DNA of 64,000 bases from Asticcacaulis solisilvae (GCF_017875235.1 NZ_JAGGMI010000017.1:26882-90881), one strand, 5' to 3'. Positions 33,402-43,078 are shown, numbered from the stretch's first letter. Translations and numbers: made by a program. Notes: a model not told the origin generated them from the sequence alone.

Positions 33402-36146
33402 GTACCGGAAGCGGAGGCCCACGGAGTACACCGTTTCTTCGGTCCGGATCTGGGTGTTGTAGATACCTTCGCCGCCGCCGGCGATGTCGTTCATGTAGAC
33501 GCGATAGGTGCGCAACGGCTTCGGGAACAGGTTGTTGAGATCGGTGGCAATGGTGAGATTGTCGTTGATCCGGTAGCTGGCCGAGAAGTCGAAACGGGCG
33601 GTGCCCTTCGTATATTCGCAGCCCGGATTTCCGCCCCATTCCGCAACGGAATCACAGACATTGAGCCACTTGCTGCGCATATTGTACGCCATGCGGGCCG
33701 ACCAGGGGCCGTTTTCGTACATGCCGGTCAGGTTGCCGCTCCAGCGCGACACACCTGGCTGGTTCCTGTCCTGCTCGCAGGCATTCGCGGCCGTCTCACA
33801 GGGCGCCAGTTCGCTTTGCATGTAGGTGACGTTGGCCTGCAGGCCGAAATGGGTCGCCCATTGCGGCAGGAAGTCATAATCGAAGAAGCTGGTGAACTGG
33901 ACTTCCGCACCTTTGAACGTCACCGTATTGGCATTGTACGGCACGCTGATACGCACATTCTGCGTGTCGGTCGCATAGCCGTTGTTGTTGGGATCCGGCG
34001 TCGGGTCGTTGGTGAAGCTGTCATCGATGATCTTGATGGTCTGATAGCTGATGAAGCCGTCAACCTTGCGGTGGAAGATGTTGGCCGCAAAGATGCCCGT
34101 CGCGCCGAAATAGTGTTCGAACGTGATGTCGGCATTGTCCGACGTGTAGGGCTTCAGGTCGACATTGCCCGAACCGCCGCCCCACCGGAAATACTCATTG
34201 GTGGCCGAGTCATATTCGATGCGCGTGCCCGAATTGACGACATAGTTCGGATTCAGGTCGCCAAAGTTCGGACGCGTCCGCGTCTTGTTGGCGGCCAGGC
34301 GGATCTGCGTGTCGTTCGACAGGTGGAATCGCATGGTCGCCGTCGGCAGGGTGTCGGTATAGCTGCTGTCGAGCGTACGCTGGCTTGAGCTCACGCTCTC
34401 ATCCGTCTCGACGACGCGGACACCGACGATACCGTCGACCGGAATGCCGATGTCGAAGGCATAGTCAACCTGGCCATAGAATGCGGTCGATTTTTCGTTC
34501 GCGTCGAAGAACTGGTTGGGGTTGTAGGGCGGCGGGCCGTCAGGGAAGCCGACCAGGTCACGAAGCTTCTCGACATTGGCGCGGACGGAGGCCGAGGTCG
34601 GTCCTGCCCAACTGCGGACGGTCGGATAGGTCTCGCCGACAAAGCCCGGTGTCGTGGTGACGATATCGAGGCCGGTGTCCTGAAGCAGGATGTTGGCGCC
34701 TTCGAGGTTGACGTAGCGCTCGCCGTTGTCGAACGCGGCGCGGCGTTCCACCGCCCGGATGCCGAAGCGGACGCGCGGCAGGAAGGACAGTTCGGTGCGA
34801 TAGTCGACGTCGGTACGGAACTGGACGTCACGGCCGCGCGCCGACAGCTGACGGTCAAAGAAGCCGCGGAACTTGCCATTGGCCGGATTCGTCGTGTCGA
34901 AATTGTCGAAGGTGAAGTTCACGCCACCGTACTCACCGACGTCATAATCGACATTGACCGCCGGGCTGCTGGTGAAGGCGTAGTCCCAGCTGTAGACGGA
35001 TAGGAAGAACTTCGACTGCGTCGAGGCCAGGTCGGCCGTCAGGGTCCACGGCCCCGACTTCCACTTACCGCCCGTGGCGATCTGATAGGTGTCCGTCCGC
35101 CCGGTCGTGGCGGCCTGCCAGCCCTGGACGCGGACCGGGTTGGTGACCTTCATGCTTTCGACGCGGCTGCCGTCAAGGCTCAGCGCGATATCGCTGTACT
35201 GGCTGCCACCCCACAGCGGCACTTCCATGTTGCGGTCCGAAACCTTGGAGCGGTAGCCTTGATACAGGAAGTCGGCGTACAGCTCGAGCTCCTCGTTCGG
35301 GCGCCATTGCAGGGCCGCATTGGCCGACGGGCGTTCGCGGTCGTGTTCGGCGTAGTTGATGCCGATCAGGTCGCCAAAGCGCTTGCCGGCGTACAGGGCT
35401 TCGTTGGGCGTGCCCGTACCGCCCGGCAGGGTGGCGCTGACGAACGAACCGATGAAACGCTTCGAGTCGATATAGTGGAAGCGGTTATACGAAACGTTGA
35501 ACAGGGCGCCGAACTCACCGGCGCCGGTCGACCAGCGGTTGCTGAGCAACAGGTTTCCGTTCGGCGCGTAATCCTTGGACTGGGTGGCATACAGATAGTT
35601 GAACATGCCCGAGATTTCGCGGCCCTTGAAATCGAAGGGGCGGCGGCCACGGACGTTGATCAGGCCGGCGATGCCGCCTTCGACCTGGTCGGCGGTCGTC
35701 GACTTGTAGACTTCGAGCGCAGCAACGTTGCCGGCGGCGAAGTCCTGCGAGGCCACAAAACGGCCTTCGGCGGTAAAGATGTCGCGGCCGTTATAGCTGG
35801 TGGCGATGTTCGGCAGGCCGCGCACGAGCACGCTGTCGGCTTCACCGCCGTTGCGGCCGACGGTGACGCCGGTCACACGCGCCAGCGAGTCGGACACCGC
35901 TGTGTCGGGCAGCTTGCCGATTTCCGACGCGACGACGGCATCGACAATCTGATCGGCGTTCTTCTTGATGTTGCGCGAGGTCGCGAGACTGCGGCGCAGG
36001 CCGGTGACGACGATTGCATCGTTGTCGGCCGGGGCCTCGGCGGCTGGCGCAGATGTTTCAGGTGCGGTTTGGGCCGTGGCGGAGCCGCCCCAGGCCAGGA
36101 TGGATACGGTCGATGCCGTAGCCAGGATGTAAGCTTTGAGTTTCAT
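33399..36146 (-). CDS. TonB-dependent receptor of the arabinan/pectin locus
   Basis: 915 aa from the ATG at 36146, which opens a signal peptide (KLKAYILATASTVSILAWGG, cleaved near ATAQ); the longer frame to 36203 has no such start. The plug has DAIVVTGLRRSLATSRNIKK, SEIGKLPDTAVSDSLARVTG, VLVRGLPNIATSYNGRDIF and ADQVEGGIAGLINVRGRRPF, again the Xanthomonas/Caulobacter type. The barrel ends with YSVGLRFRY. It should import pectin-side-chain oligosaccharides for the surrounding glycosidases. Two AT-rich operators lie in its divergent promoter region, and the repeat element sits at its 3' end. Confidence 0.93.
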   Translation of the reverse strand: MKLKAYILATASTVSILAWGGSATAQTAPETSAPAAEAPADNDAIVVTGLRRSLATSRNIKKNADQIVDAVVASEIGKLPDTAVSDSLARVTGVTVGRNGGEADSVLVRGLPNIATSYNGRDIFTAEGRFVASQDFAAGNVAALEVYKSTTADQVEGGIAGLINVRGRRPFDFKGREISGMFNYLYATQSKDYAPNGNLLLSNRWSTGAGEFGALFNVSYNRFHYIDSKRFIGSFVSATLPGGTGTPNEALYAGKRFGDLIGINYAEHDRERPSANAALQWRPNEELELYADFLYQGYRSKVSDRNMEVPLWGGSQYSDIALSLDGSRVESMKVTNPVRVQGWQAATTGRTDTYQIATGGKWKSGPWTLTADLASTQSKFFLSVYSWDYAFTSSPAVNVDYDVGEYGGVNFTFDNFDTTNPANGKFRGFFDRQLSARGRDVQFRTDVDYRTELSFLPRVRFGIRAVERRAAFDNGERYVNLEGANILLQDTGLDIVTTTPGFVGETYPTVRSWAGPTSASVRANVEKLRDLVGFPDGPPPYNPNQFFDANEKSTAFYGQVDYAFDIGIPVDGIVGVRVVETDESVSSSQRTLDSSYTDTLPTATMRFHLSNDTQIRLAANKTRTRPNFGDLNPNYVVNSGTRIEYDSATNEYFRWGGGSGNVDLKPYTSDNADITFEHYFGATGIFAANIFHRKVDGFISYQTIKIIDDSFTNDPTPDPNNNGYATDTQNVRISVPYNANTVTFKGAEVQFTSFFDYDFLPQWATHFGLQANVTYMQSELAPCETAANACEQDRNQPGVSRWSGNLTGMYENGPWSARMAYNMRSKWLNVCDSVAEWGGNPGCEYTKGTARFDFSASYRINDNLTIATDLNNLFPKPLRTYRVYMNDIAGGGEGIYNTQIRTEETVYSVGLRFRY

Positions 36147-36211
36147 TCCCTGTTCCCTACTTGCTTGATGTCTTGGGCGCATCCCGGGTGACGGCGCGCT
36201 CATTGCACTTG

Positions 36212-36226
36212 TTATATTATTTATAT
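36212..36226. promoter_or_regulatory. AT-rich 6-3-6 operator (site d)
   Basis: On the minus strand this reads ATATAAATAATATAA, 66 bases upstream of the receptor start. It shares TCATATAAAT with sites e and f. Confidence 0.5.
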
Positions 36227-36505
36227 GATCACGAGATCAATCGTTTTTTAATCCTGATATCGGGAAATTTCCAGCCGATGCAATTATGATACAATTAAAA
36301 TTATCATTTAAAATCAATGTAATAAACGCCACTTACTGTCAATAAGCTCCATCAACGCCACTTTAGCCCTCACTCGCACAGCCACCTGACTTCATATTTA
36401 TCGTACTTTTTAATTGGCAATGGCGACAGCTGTGAGCCATGATTCCCGTTGATGACGCTTGACGCAGACGCACGTCGGCACAGAATGGACAGACAGGAAG
36501 GCCCC
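36227..36505. promoter_or_regulatory. divergent promoter region of TonB receptor and GH93-like gene
   Basis: The gene-free stretch 36147-36505 (359 bases) is strongly AT-rich compared with its neighbours. Besides site d it holds site c, TTATGATACAATTAA, at 36284-36298, and further AT-rich runs near 36300-36330 and 36390-36415 that could be promoters. I see no coding signal or RNA gene in it. Confidence 0.5.
36284..36298. promoter_or_regulatory. AT-rich 6-3-6 operator (site c)
   Basis: TTATGATACAATTAA shares GATACAATTA-type bases with sites a and b and lies midway between the receptor and GH93-like starts. Confidence 0.55.
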
Positions 36506-37648
36506 ATGATGATGACAGCTTCAAATCAGACCCGCCGCAAATTCTATGTCACAGCCCTTTTGCTGGCCTGCGCGACCCTTCCGATGTCCGCCCTCGCCGG
36601 GCCGCTGGGCAGCTCCACAGGCATGTATCCCCGTGTCGTGCGCGCAGGGGATGGCCCGCAATCTCCCGTGGTCGCCAGCGTCACCGCCTTCGACAATGGC
36701 ACCCACGCCGATATCTTCCGCAGCGACGATGACGGCGCGACCTTCACCAAGACGGGCGAAGTCCGCGATCCGGACTTCAACACCGGACTATGCTGCGGTG
36801 GCCTGTATGCATTACCCATCGCCATCGGCAATCTGAAAGCCGGGACACTCCTCTATGCCAGCTCCGTCGGGCAAGGCATCGAGACCGCGCCGATGCAGCT
36901 AAAAATCCATAGCAGCACCGATCAGGGCAAGACCTGGACGTACCTGTCCAACTGCTACACCGCGCCGGTCAACCGCAAGGGCGGCGGGCTGTGGGAGGTC
37001 GAGTTCCTGATTACAAAAGATGGAAAGTTGGCCTGCCTGTTTTCGGATGAAACCGTGCCCGGCCATTCGCAGATCCTGCAGCAATCCGTGTCTTCGGACG
37101 GCATCCACTGGTCGGCGCCGAAAGCCATCGTCAAGCTGGCGCCACCTGCCGACCGCCCCGGCATGCCGGTCGTCACGAAGCTCAATGACGGGCGCTATTT
37201 CATGATCTACGAAATCTGCGGCCCGAAGCACAATTGCGACGTCTATACCCGTAGCTCTGAAGATGGCATCGACTGGGGCAACCCGGCAGATGTCGGCACC
37301 TTCCTCACGACGCCGGAAGGGCTGACGCTCCGGGCCACACCGACCGTCGCCCTGGCGCGCAATCCGGATCGGCTCGTTGTGACCGGCCAGCGCGTCTATA
37401 AGGACGGAAAGCATCAGGCGGAGACCGGCGCGACCGTGTTTATAGACGCCAGCGGCACAGGCAATGGCCCGTGGCGTGCCCTGCCCGCGCCGGTCGATGT
37501 GCGCAATATCCCGGCAGACGGCAATGTCTGCCAGAACTATTCGACGCCGCTCTTGCCATCGCAGGATGGCAAAACCTTGCTGGCCGTAGCGTCGGACTAT
37601 GTCGACGGAAAGTGCCGGGTGAGCGCCGGCACTGCCCCGCTCCCTTAA
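36506..37648 (+). CDS. exported sialidase-fold glycosidase, candidate GH93 exo-arabinanase
   Basis: 380 aa from the ATG at 36506, preceded by AGGAAG; the N-terminus TASNQTRRKFYVTALLLACA is a signal peptide cleaved near ALAG. The sequence has BNR/Asp-box motifs of a six-bladed propeller (IFRSDDDGATFTKTGEV, IHSSTDQGKTWTYLSN, SSDGIHWSAPKAI, SSEDGIDWGNP) and MYPRVVRAGDG near the N-terminus. In a locus of arabinan enzymes the best guess is a GH93 exo-1,5-alpha-L-arabinanase, which uses this fold, but other sialidase-like activities cannot be excluded. Many Cys residues suggest disulfides outside the cytoplasm. It abuts the convergent GH43 gene. Confidence 0.75.
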   Translation: MMMTASNQTRRKFYVTALLLACATLPMSALAGPLGSSTGMYPRVVRAGDGPQSPVVASVTAFDNGTHADIFRSDDDGATFTKTGEVRDPDFNTGLCCGGLYALPIAIGNLKAGTLLYASSVGQGIETAPMQLKIHSSTDQGKTWTYLSNCYTAPVNRKGGGLWEVEFLITKDGKLACLFSDETVPGHSQILQQSVSSDGIHWSAPKAIVKLAPPADRPGMPVVTKLNDGRYFMIYEICGPKHNCDVYTRSSEDGIDWGNPADVGTFLTTPEGLTLRATPTVALARNPDRLVVTGQRVYKDGKHQAETGATVFIDASGTGNGPWRALPAPVDVRNIPADGNVCQNYSTPLLPSQDGKTLLAVASDYVDGKCRVSAGTAPLP

Positions 37649-38644
37649 TTATCTGGCCACAACCACCGGCTTGCCGGTGCTCCAGTCGATCAGGTCGATA
37701 TACATGGCGCGGCGACGGTTGTGGTCCTTATCGCTACCCAGCCAGCCGTGATAAGCCATCCACATATCGCCCTCGATCTCGAACAGGCTCTGGTGGCCAG
37801 GCCCAGTCAGCGGCGGATTGCCCGCTTCGCTTTTCAGGATCGGGTTTTCCCTGGCATCGAGGCACGGGCCTGCGGGCGTCTTGCACATGGCGTAACCCGT
37901 CGCATAGTGCTCGTTGCTGTAGTCATTGGCGGCGTAGAACAGCCAGTAGATCGGGCCGCGCTTGATCATCGTCGGCGCCTCGACAACCTTGCCTTCCCAC
38001 GGCTGGTCATTGGTGACCCCGGCCATGACCTGCGGCTCTCCCGTGAACGTCAGGCCATCGGCGCTCAGGCGCTGGGCGATAAAGGCGGTCGGCACGCCGC
38101 AGCAATTGCCATCGGTCTTGACGTAGAGCCACAGGTCCTCGCCGTCGCGGAAGGGGCTGGCGTCGATTGCGCCGATATTGCCACCGCAGGTCAGCGGTTC
38201 GGGCTGCGGGTCAAACGGCCCTTCAGGCTTATCTGCCACCGCCACACCGACGCACAGGGTCAGGCCGTCCGGGCGCCGCAGACGGGCGTGGCGGGCGCTG
38301 AAATACATGACGTATTTATCGCCGATCTTCATGACTTCCGGCGCCCAGATGTCCGATCCGTGGCGCCGCGCCCATGACGGCGTGCGCGGCATGGCATCAA
38401 CCGGCGCGCTCCAGGTCAGGCCATCGGCCGAGCGCGAAAACTGCACATTAAGGTGCTTGTTGCCGATATTGCCATTGGTGGCATAGGCGACCAGGCCGTT
38501 CTTCACGGCCACGACATGCGGATCCGGAAAATTGACATCCAGCACCGGCTGGCGCTGGACAGGCTGCGCCACAGCCGTTCCCACCAGGCAGGCCAGCACA
38601 GCCGCCGCAATGGCTCCGGCACGGGATTTCGTCGAGACATGCAT
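37649..38644 (-). CDS. exported GH43 arabinanase/xylosidase
   Basis: 331 aa with a signal peptide cleaved near AVAQ (residue 27). The GH43 catalytic set is seen: base Asp41 in NFPDPHVV, Asp in GAIDASPFRDGEDLWLYVKT and acid Glu in VVEAPTMIKRG, with DIWAPEVMKIGDKYVMYFSA. It is not a close copy of the GH43 at 29953, so it likely has a different linkage or substrate, for example endo- or exo-acting arabinanase. It is divergent from the halogenase-like gene, with an AT-rich operator between them. Confidence 0.9.
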   Translation of the reverse strand: MHVSTKSRAGAIAAAVLACLVGTAVAQPVQRQPVLDVNFPDPHVVAVKNGLVAYATNGNIGNKHLNVQFSRSADGLTWSAPVDAMPRTPSWARRHGSDIWAPEVMKIGDKYVMYFSARHARLRRPDGLTLCVGVAVADKPEGPFDPQPEPLTCGGNIGAIDASPFRDGEDLWLYVKTDGNCCGVPTAFIAQRLSADGLTFTGEPQVMAGVTNDQPWEGKVVEAPTMIKRGPIYWLFYAANDYSNEHYATGYAMCKTPAGPCLDARENPILKSEAGNPPLTGPGHQSLFEIEGDMWMAYHGWLGSDKDHNRRRAMYIDLIDWSTGKPVVVAR

Positions 38645-38771
38645 GAAAGGTCCGCCCTATGTTTTCGCTGTCGACAGCCCGGAGCCTGCTGTGCTTAGAT
38701 CACGCAAATCCTTGCACATACAACCGTCCGGCGCGACAAATCTGGTTTTGATCAGATTTATCACTATTATC

Positions 38772-38786
38772 ATATAAATCAATTGT
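38772..38786. promoter_or_regulatory. AT-rich 6-3-6 operator (site f)
   Basis: ATATAAATCAATTGT lies in the divergent promoter between the GH43 gene (38644) and the halogenase-like gene (38854). It begins with the same TCATATAAAT run as sites d and e. Confidence 0.5.
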
Positions 38787-38853
38787 CATGATTGGCGGCG
38801 GGTGTTAGCCCATTAGCATAGGCAAGCGAGAGACTTGCGCGGGGAGATAACGC

Positions 38854-40359
38854 ATGGATCGCCATATCCGCAATATTGTCATCGCCGGCGGCGGCTCGGC
38901 CGGCTGGATGGTCGCCGCGGCCCTCAGCAATGCCCTGCAGGCAAACTGCACCATCACCCTGATCGAGTCCGAGGAAATCGGCACGGTCGGCGTCGGCGAA
39001 GCGACCATTCCGCCCATACTGCGCTTCAACCAGACGCTGGGCATCGACGAAGCCGAATTTGTCCGCGCTACGCAAGGGTCCTTCAAGCTCGGCATACAGT
39101 TCGTCAACTGGGGCAAGCTTGGGCATTCCTATTTCCACCCTTTCGGCAGCTTCGGGCGCAACTTCGACATGGTCGGCGTCCACGACTACTGGCAGGCGGC
39201 CTATGAGGCGGGGCAGGCCACCGGCCTCGACGACTACTGCATGGCGTGGTCGGCCGCAAAACGCAACAAATTCGCGCCGCCGTCCCAGGATCCGCGCCAT
39301 GTGCTGTCGACCTACGACTATGCCTACCATTTCGACGCCGGCCTTTATGCCGCCCTGCTGCGCCGCTATGCCGAAGCCAAGGGCGTCCAGCGACAGGAAG
39401 GCAAGATCATCGACGTCGCGCTCAATGCCGAAAGCGGTTTTGTCGAAAGCGTCACGCTCAATGACGGCCGATCGTTCAAAGGCGACCTGTTCATCGACTG
39501 CTCGGGCTTTCGCGGCATGCTGATCGAAGGCGCGTTGAAGACCGGCTATCAGGACTGGACGCACTGGCTGCCGTGCGACCGGGCGCTGGCCGTGCCGTGC
39601 GCTTCGACCGCCGACTTCACGCCCTATACGCGCTCAACCGCGCATACCGCCGGCTGGCAATGGCGCATTCCGCTTCAGCACCGCACCGGCAATGGCCACG
39701 TCTATGCCAGCCCGTTCATCAGCGACGAAGAGGCAGCTGCCGTCCTGATGGACAATCTTGATGGTGAGGCCCTGGCCGATCCGCGGCCTTTGCGTTTCAC
39801 CACCGGCCGGCGCAACCTGTTCTGGAACCGCAATGTCGTGGCCATCGGCCTGTCGAGCGGTTTCATGGAGCCGCTGGAATCGACCAGCCTCTATCTGATC
39901 CAGTCGGGCATCGCCAAGTTGCTGACGCTCTTCCCCGACCGCGATTTCGATCCGGTGCTGAGCGATGAGTTCAATCGCCAGACCCGCATCGAGTTCGAGC
40001 GCATCCGCGACTTTATCGTCCTGCATTACAAGTTGACGGAACGCGACGATTCCCCGCTATGGCGGTACTGTGCCAACATGGACATTCCGGATTCCTTAAG
40101 CGAAGCCATCCACCTGTTCAGACGCTACGGCAAGATCGTGCCGCGCGAACTGGACCTGTTCGGCCATCCGTCCTGGCTGGCGGTGCATATCGGCCAGATG
40201 AACTTTCCCGAACGTATCGATCCGCTGGCCAAACACCGGACGGCTGACGGCACCGCCTGGCTGGCAAAGTTCCGCTCGGTGATCGAAAGCGCCGCCGAAA
40301 GCCTGCCGGGACATCAGGATTTCATCACCCGCGCCGGCATGTCCTCCGCCAGAGGGTGA
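38854..40359 (+). CDS. tryptophan halogenase-like flavoprotein
   Basis: 501 aa, with GGGGAG 8 bases before the ATG. The FAD-binding GGGSAGW is at residues 12-18, the family lysine Lys78 lies in GSFKLGIQF, and the flavin-dependent halogenase signature GWQWRIP is present (the family pattern is WxWxIP). It is cytoplasmic. Relatives occur beside TonB receptors in Caulobacter, Xanthomonas and sphingomonads, where their true substrates are unknown and halogenation is unproven. Its link here to arabinan genes and a shared operator suggests a role in the same catabolic or receptor system. Confidence 0.9.
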   Translation: MDRHIRNIVIAGGGSAGWMVAAALSNALQANCTITLIESEEIGTVGVGEATIPPILRFNQTLGIDEAEFVRATQGSFKLGIQFVNWGKLGHSYFHPFGSFGRNFDMVGVHDYWQAAYEAGQATGLDDYCMAWSAAKRNKFAPPSQDPRHVLSTYDYAYHFDAGLYAALLRRYAEAKGVQRQEGKIIDVALNAESGFVESVTLNDGRSFKGDLFIDCSGFRGMLIEGALKTGYQDWTHWLPCDRALAVPCASTADFTPYTRSTAHTAGWQWRIPLQHRTGNGHVYASPFISDEEAAAVLMDNLDGEALADPRPLRFTTGRRNLFWNRNVVAIGLSSGFMEPLESTSLYLIQSGIAKLLTLFPDRDFDPVLSDEFNRQTRIEFERIRDFIVLHYKLTERDDSPLWRYCANMDIPDSLSEAIHLFRRYGKIVPRELDLFGHPSWLAVHIGQMNFPERIDPLAKHRTADGTAWLAKFRSVIESAAESLPGHQDFITRAGMSSARG

Positions 40360-40384
40360 TGTTTGGTCGAAGCGGAGGTATTTT

Positions 40385-40633
40385 TGCCTCCCCAAATCCA
40401 ATAGATTTGGGGAGGGGGACCGCACGAGCGAGGCATTGCTGGAAGCAATGTCGAGTGAGATGTGGTGGTGGGGGAGTCTTGCTTGCTTTATCATACTACA
40501 GTCGACTTTTTGGCTGTACGATCTGAAAATCAGGTTGGCGTGGAGCGCTCCCCAATGCCCCACCACCACATCTCATTCGCTATCGCTCACTCGTGCGGTC
40601 CCCCTCCCCAAATCTATTGGATTTGGGGAGGCA
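40385..40633. repeat. 249-bp nested inverted repeat, MITE-like
   Basis: The two ends are inverted copies of about 86 bases: the outer 44 bases (beginning TGCCTCCCCAAATCCAATAG) are identical in both arms, and the inner part (GAGATGTGGTGGTGGGG) is also shared after a diverged stretch. Each arm also folds on itself (CTCCCCAAATC/GATTTGGGGAG). The centre (about 40477-40546) is AT-richer and encodes nothing. It fills most of the 357-base gap 40360-40716. It may be a non-autonomous mobile element or a strong bidirectional terminator. I see no clear target duplication. Confidence 0.7.
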
Positions 40634-40716
40634 AGAGGAGCACAGTCTATTACGACTAAAGCCATATCGACCTAAATAAAGAAAGACCGGGAAGGTTTCC
40701 CTTCCCGGCCCGTATC

Positions 40717-41880
40717 TTACTTCTTTTTCGCCGCAAAAGCCTTTTCGGCCTCCGCCGTCATGGCCTTGATCTGGTCGGTCTCGGCCTTGCGGTAAGGCTT
40801 GCCATCAAGGTGGAAGATATCGTGGAACCACAGCGTCGGCGGGTTGGCCGTGTACGGGCGCTCCCACGAATCCCACGGCATGTTGGTCTGGCTCTTGCCC
40901 AGCACGAAGCCCCAGTTGATGACGCCGACATTGTACTTGCGGGCGATCGGCAGGGCCGAGTCGAAGGTCGAGCCGTTACCACGCGCCATGTACTCGGTCA
41001 GGATCATCGGGCGGCCATAGACCTGCAGCGACTTGATGCGCGCTTCCAGGCTTTCCGGCCACTCATAGTTATGGAAGGTGATGACGTCGGACTGCGACAG
41101 CTGGACCTGCTCGACAGCATTAAGCTTGTCGATCACATCCCAGTTGTCGTTGTGCCAGACGCCCGAAGTCAGAGGCTGCTTCGGGTCCTGCGTGCGTGCC
41201 CAGGCAAAGACCTGCGGCAGCAGCTTGGCGACCTGGGCGATCTTCACCTGTTCGTCCAGCTGCTTGTAATTGCCGCCGCCGCGGTTGTCGGGCTCGTTCC
41301 ACACGTCCCAGGCCAGGATGCGGTCGTCCTTGGCAAACGCCCCGACGATGCCCTTGACGTAGGATTCGTACTTCGGCCAGCCGGCTTCATCCATCAGGCC
41401 GGCATTGCCCGGGCTCTGGACCCAGCCAGAATTGTGCGTGCCGGGGATGGGCGCGTGCTGCTTGCCCAGCACCGGGTTTGGGTCCCAGCACGAGTCGAAC
41501 AGGACGAACATCGGCTTGATCTTGTGCTTCTGGGCGATCGTCAGGAAGGTGTCGATACGCTTCTTGAAGCCCTCAGGGTCCTGCGCCCACAGCTGATCGT
41601 GCAGATAGACGCGCATGGTGTTCATGCCGAGGTTTTCAGCCCAGCCCAGTTCGCGGTCGATTTCCTCAGGATTGAAGGTGTCGGCCTGGAACATCTCGAA
41701 CTGGTTGATCGCCGAGGCGTTCAGATAGTTGCTGCCGACCAGCCAGCGCTGCTTGCCGTACCAGGCGTGGGCCTGCGCCGGCGTCCATTGTTGGGTCTCG
41801 GCGTGGGCCATCGTCATCGCCTGGCTGGCCAGGACCAGCGCCAGACCGCTGCCGATCAGGAAAAACTTCATCGGTTTCAT
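40717..41880 (-). CDS. exported GH5-like glycoside hydrolase, paralogue 1
   Basis: 387 aa from the ATG at 41880, which overlaps the stop of the preceding gene as ATGA. A signal peptide (KPMKFFLIGSGLALVLASQA) is cleaved near AHAE. TIM-barrel motifs are the same as in the paralogues: acid Glu in WDVWNEPDNRGG, nucleophile Glu in ILTEYMARGNGSTF, VLFDSCWDPNPV and MPWDSWERPY. The Lys-rich C-terminus (EKAFAAKKK) is loose. It is the last gene of the epimerase-GH5-GH5 operon and probably cleaves periplasmic oligosaccharides such as galactan or arabinogalactan fragments; the substrate is inferred from context only. Confidence 0.88.
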   Translation of the reverse strand: MKPMKFFLIGSGLALVLASQAMTMAHAETQQWTPAQAHAWYGKQRWLVGSNYLNASAINQFEMFQADTFNPEEIDRELGWAENLGMNTMRVYLHDQLWAQDPEGFKKRIDTFLTIAQKHKIKPMFVLFDSCWDPNPVLGKQHAPIPGTHNSGWVQSPGNAGLMDEAGWPKYESYVKGIVGAFAKDDRILAWDVWNEPDNRGGGNYKQLDEQVKIAQVAKLLPQVFAWARTQDPKQPLTSGVWHNDNWDVIDKLNAVEQVQLSQSDVITFHNYEWPESLEARIKSLQVYGRPMILTEYMARGNGSTFDSALPIARKYNVGVINWGFVLGKSQTNMPWDSWERPYTANPPTLWFHDIFHLDGKPYRKAETDQIKAMTAEAEKAFAAKKK

Positions 41881-43070
41881 TGCTTTGCCTTTTTCGTTTG
41901 TGTCTTGAATTTCGCGGCCGCCTCTGCGGTCATGGATCTGATCTGATCGGTCTCTGCCTTGCGGTACGGTTTGCCGTCGGCATAGACGATGTCGTGGAAC
42001 CACAGGGTCGGCGGATTTTTGGTGTAGGGGCGCTGCCAGGAATCCCACGGCATGTTGGTCTGACTCTTGCCCAGTACAAAGCCCCAGTTGATCATGCCGA
42101 CATTGTGCTTCGCGGCGATCGGCAGCGAGCTGTCGAAGGTCGAGCCGTTGCCGCGCGCCATGTATTCGGTCACAATCAGCGGCCGGCCATAGCCCTGAAG
42201 CATCTTGATGCGCGTCTCGAAGCCTTCTGGCCATTCATAGGAATGGAAGCTGATAACATCAGACTGCAAAAGCTGGATGGCCTCGGTCGCACTGTGCTTG
42301 CCCGTCGGGGACCAGTCGTGGCTGGTGATCCATACGCCAGACGTCAGGGGTTGCACCGGGTCCTGCGAGCGCACCCAGGCGAAAACCTGGGGCAGCAGGC
42401 GATTGACATTGGCAACCTTGGTGTCCTGGTCGCTGCGGCCACCGTCTTTGCTGCCGCCGGCATATGTCCAGTCATAGGTCACGCCGTCGCGGTTGTCGGG
42501 TTCGTTCCACACGTCCCAGGCCAGGATGCGCTCGTCCTTCGCAAAGGCGCCGACGACGCCTTCGACATAGGCCTTGAGGTTCGGCGTATTCTCTTCACGC
42601 AGGCCGATGGCGCCGGGGCTTTGCACCCAGCCAGAATTGTGCACGCCGGGGATCGGCGCCGGCTGCTTGCCGAGGCGCGGATACGGGTCCCAGCACGAAT
42701 CGAACAGGACGAACATCGGCTTGATGCCGTGCTTGGCCGACAGGGTCAGGAAGGTGTCGATGCGCTTCTTGAAGCCTTCGGGGTCCTGTTGCCACAGCTG
42801 GTCGTGCAGGAAGACGCGCATGGTGTTCATGCCCAGGTCTTCGGCATAGCCCAGTTCGCGGTCGATCTCTTCCGGATTGAAGGTATCGGCCTGCCACATT
42901 TCCAGCTGATTAATCGCCGAGGCGTTGAGATAGTTGGCGCCGACCAGCCAGCGATGCTTGGCGTACCAGGCATTGGCCTGTTGCGGCGTCCACTGTTTCG
43001 TTTCAGCCGAAGCAAGGCCGGGCGCGAGTGCCAGCGCCGAGGCCACGAGAAGTAGATGCAGAGATTTCAT
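41877..43070 (-). CDS. exported GH5-like glycoside hydrolase, paralogue 2
   Basis: 397 aa with a signal peptide (KSLHLLLVASALALAPGLA, cleaved at ASAE). It is very similar to the next gene (WLVGANYLNASAINQLEMWQ, FNPEEIDRELGYAEDLGMNT), so the two arose by tandem duplication. It differs by an insert after the acid Glu loop (TYDWTYAGGSKDGGRSDQ) near the active site, which may alter substrate choice. Nucleophile Glu lies in IVTEYMARGNGSTF. It is coupled to the gene after it and follows the aldose epimerase by 8 bases. Confidence 0.88.
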   Translation of the reverse strand: MKSLHLLLVASALALAPGLASAETKQWTPQQANAWYAKHRWLVGANYLNASAINQLEMWQADTFNPEEIDRELGYAEDLGMNTMRVFLHDQLWQQDPEGFKKRIDTFLTLSAKHGIKPMFVLFDSCWDPYPRLGKQPAPIPGVHNSGWVQSPGAIGLREENTPNLKAYVEGVVGAFAKDERILAWDVWNEPDNRDGVTYDWTYAGGSKDGGRSDQDTKVANVNRLLPQVFAWVRSQDPVQPLTSGVWITSHDWSPTGKHSATEAIQLLQSDVISFHSYEWPEGFETRIKMLQGYGRPLIVTEYMARGNGSTFDSSLPIAAKHNVGMINWGFVLGKSQTNMPWDSWQRPYTKNPPTLWFHDIVYADGKPYRKAETDQIRSMTAEAAAKFKTQTKKAKQ

Positions 43071-43078
43071 GGCGGGTC

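Noticed and set aside
40717..42234. Longer N-terminus for the last GH5-like gene
   Set aside because: The extra 118 residues read the 3' end of the preceding paralogue out of frame; the ATGA overlap at 41877-41880 marks the true start.
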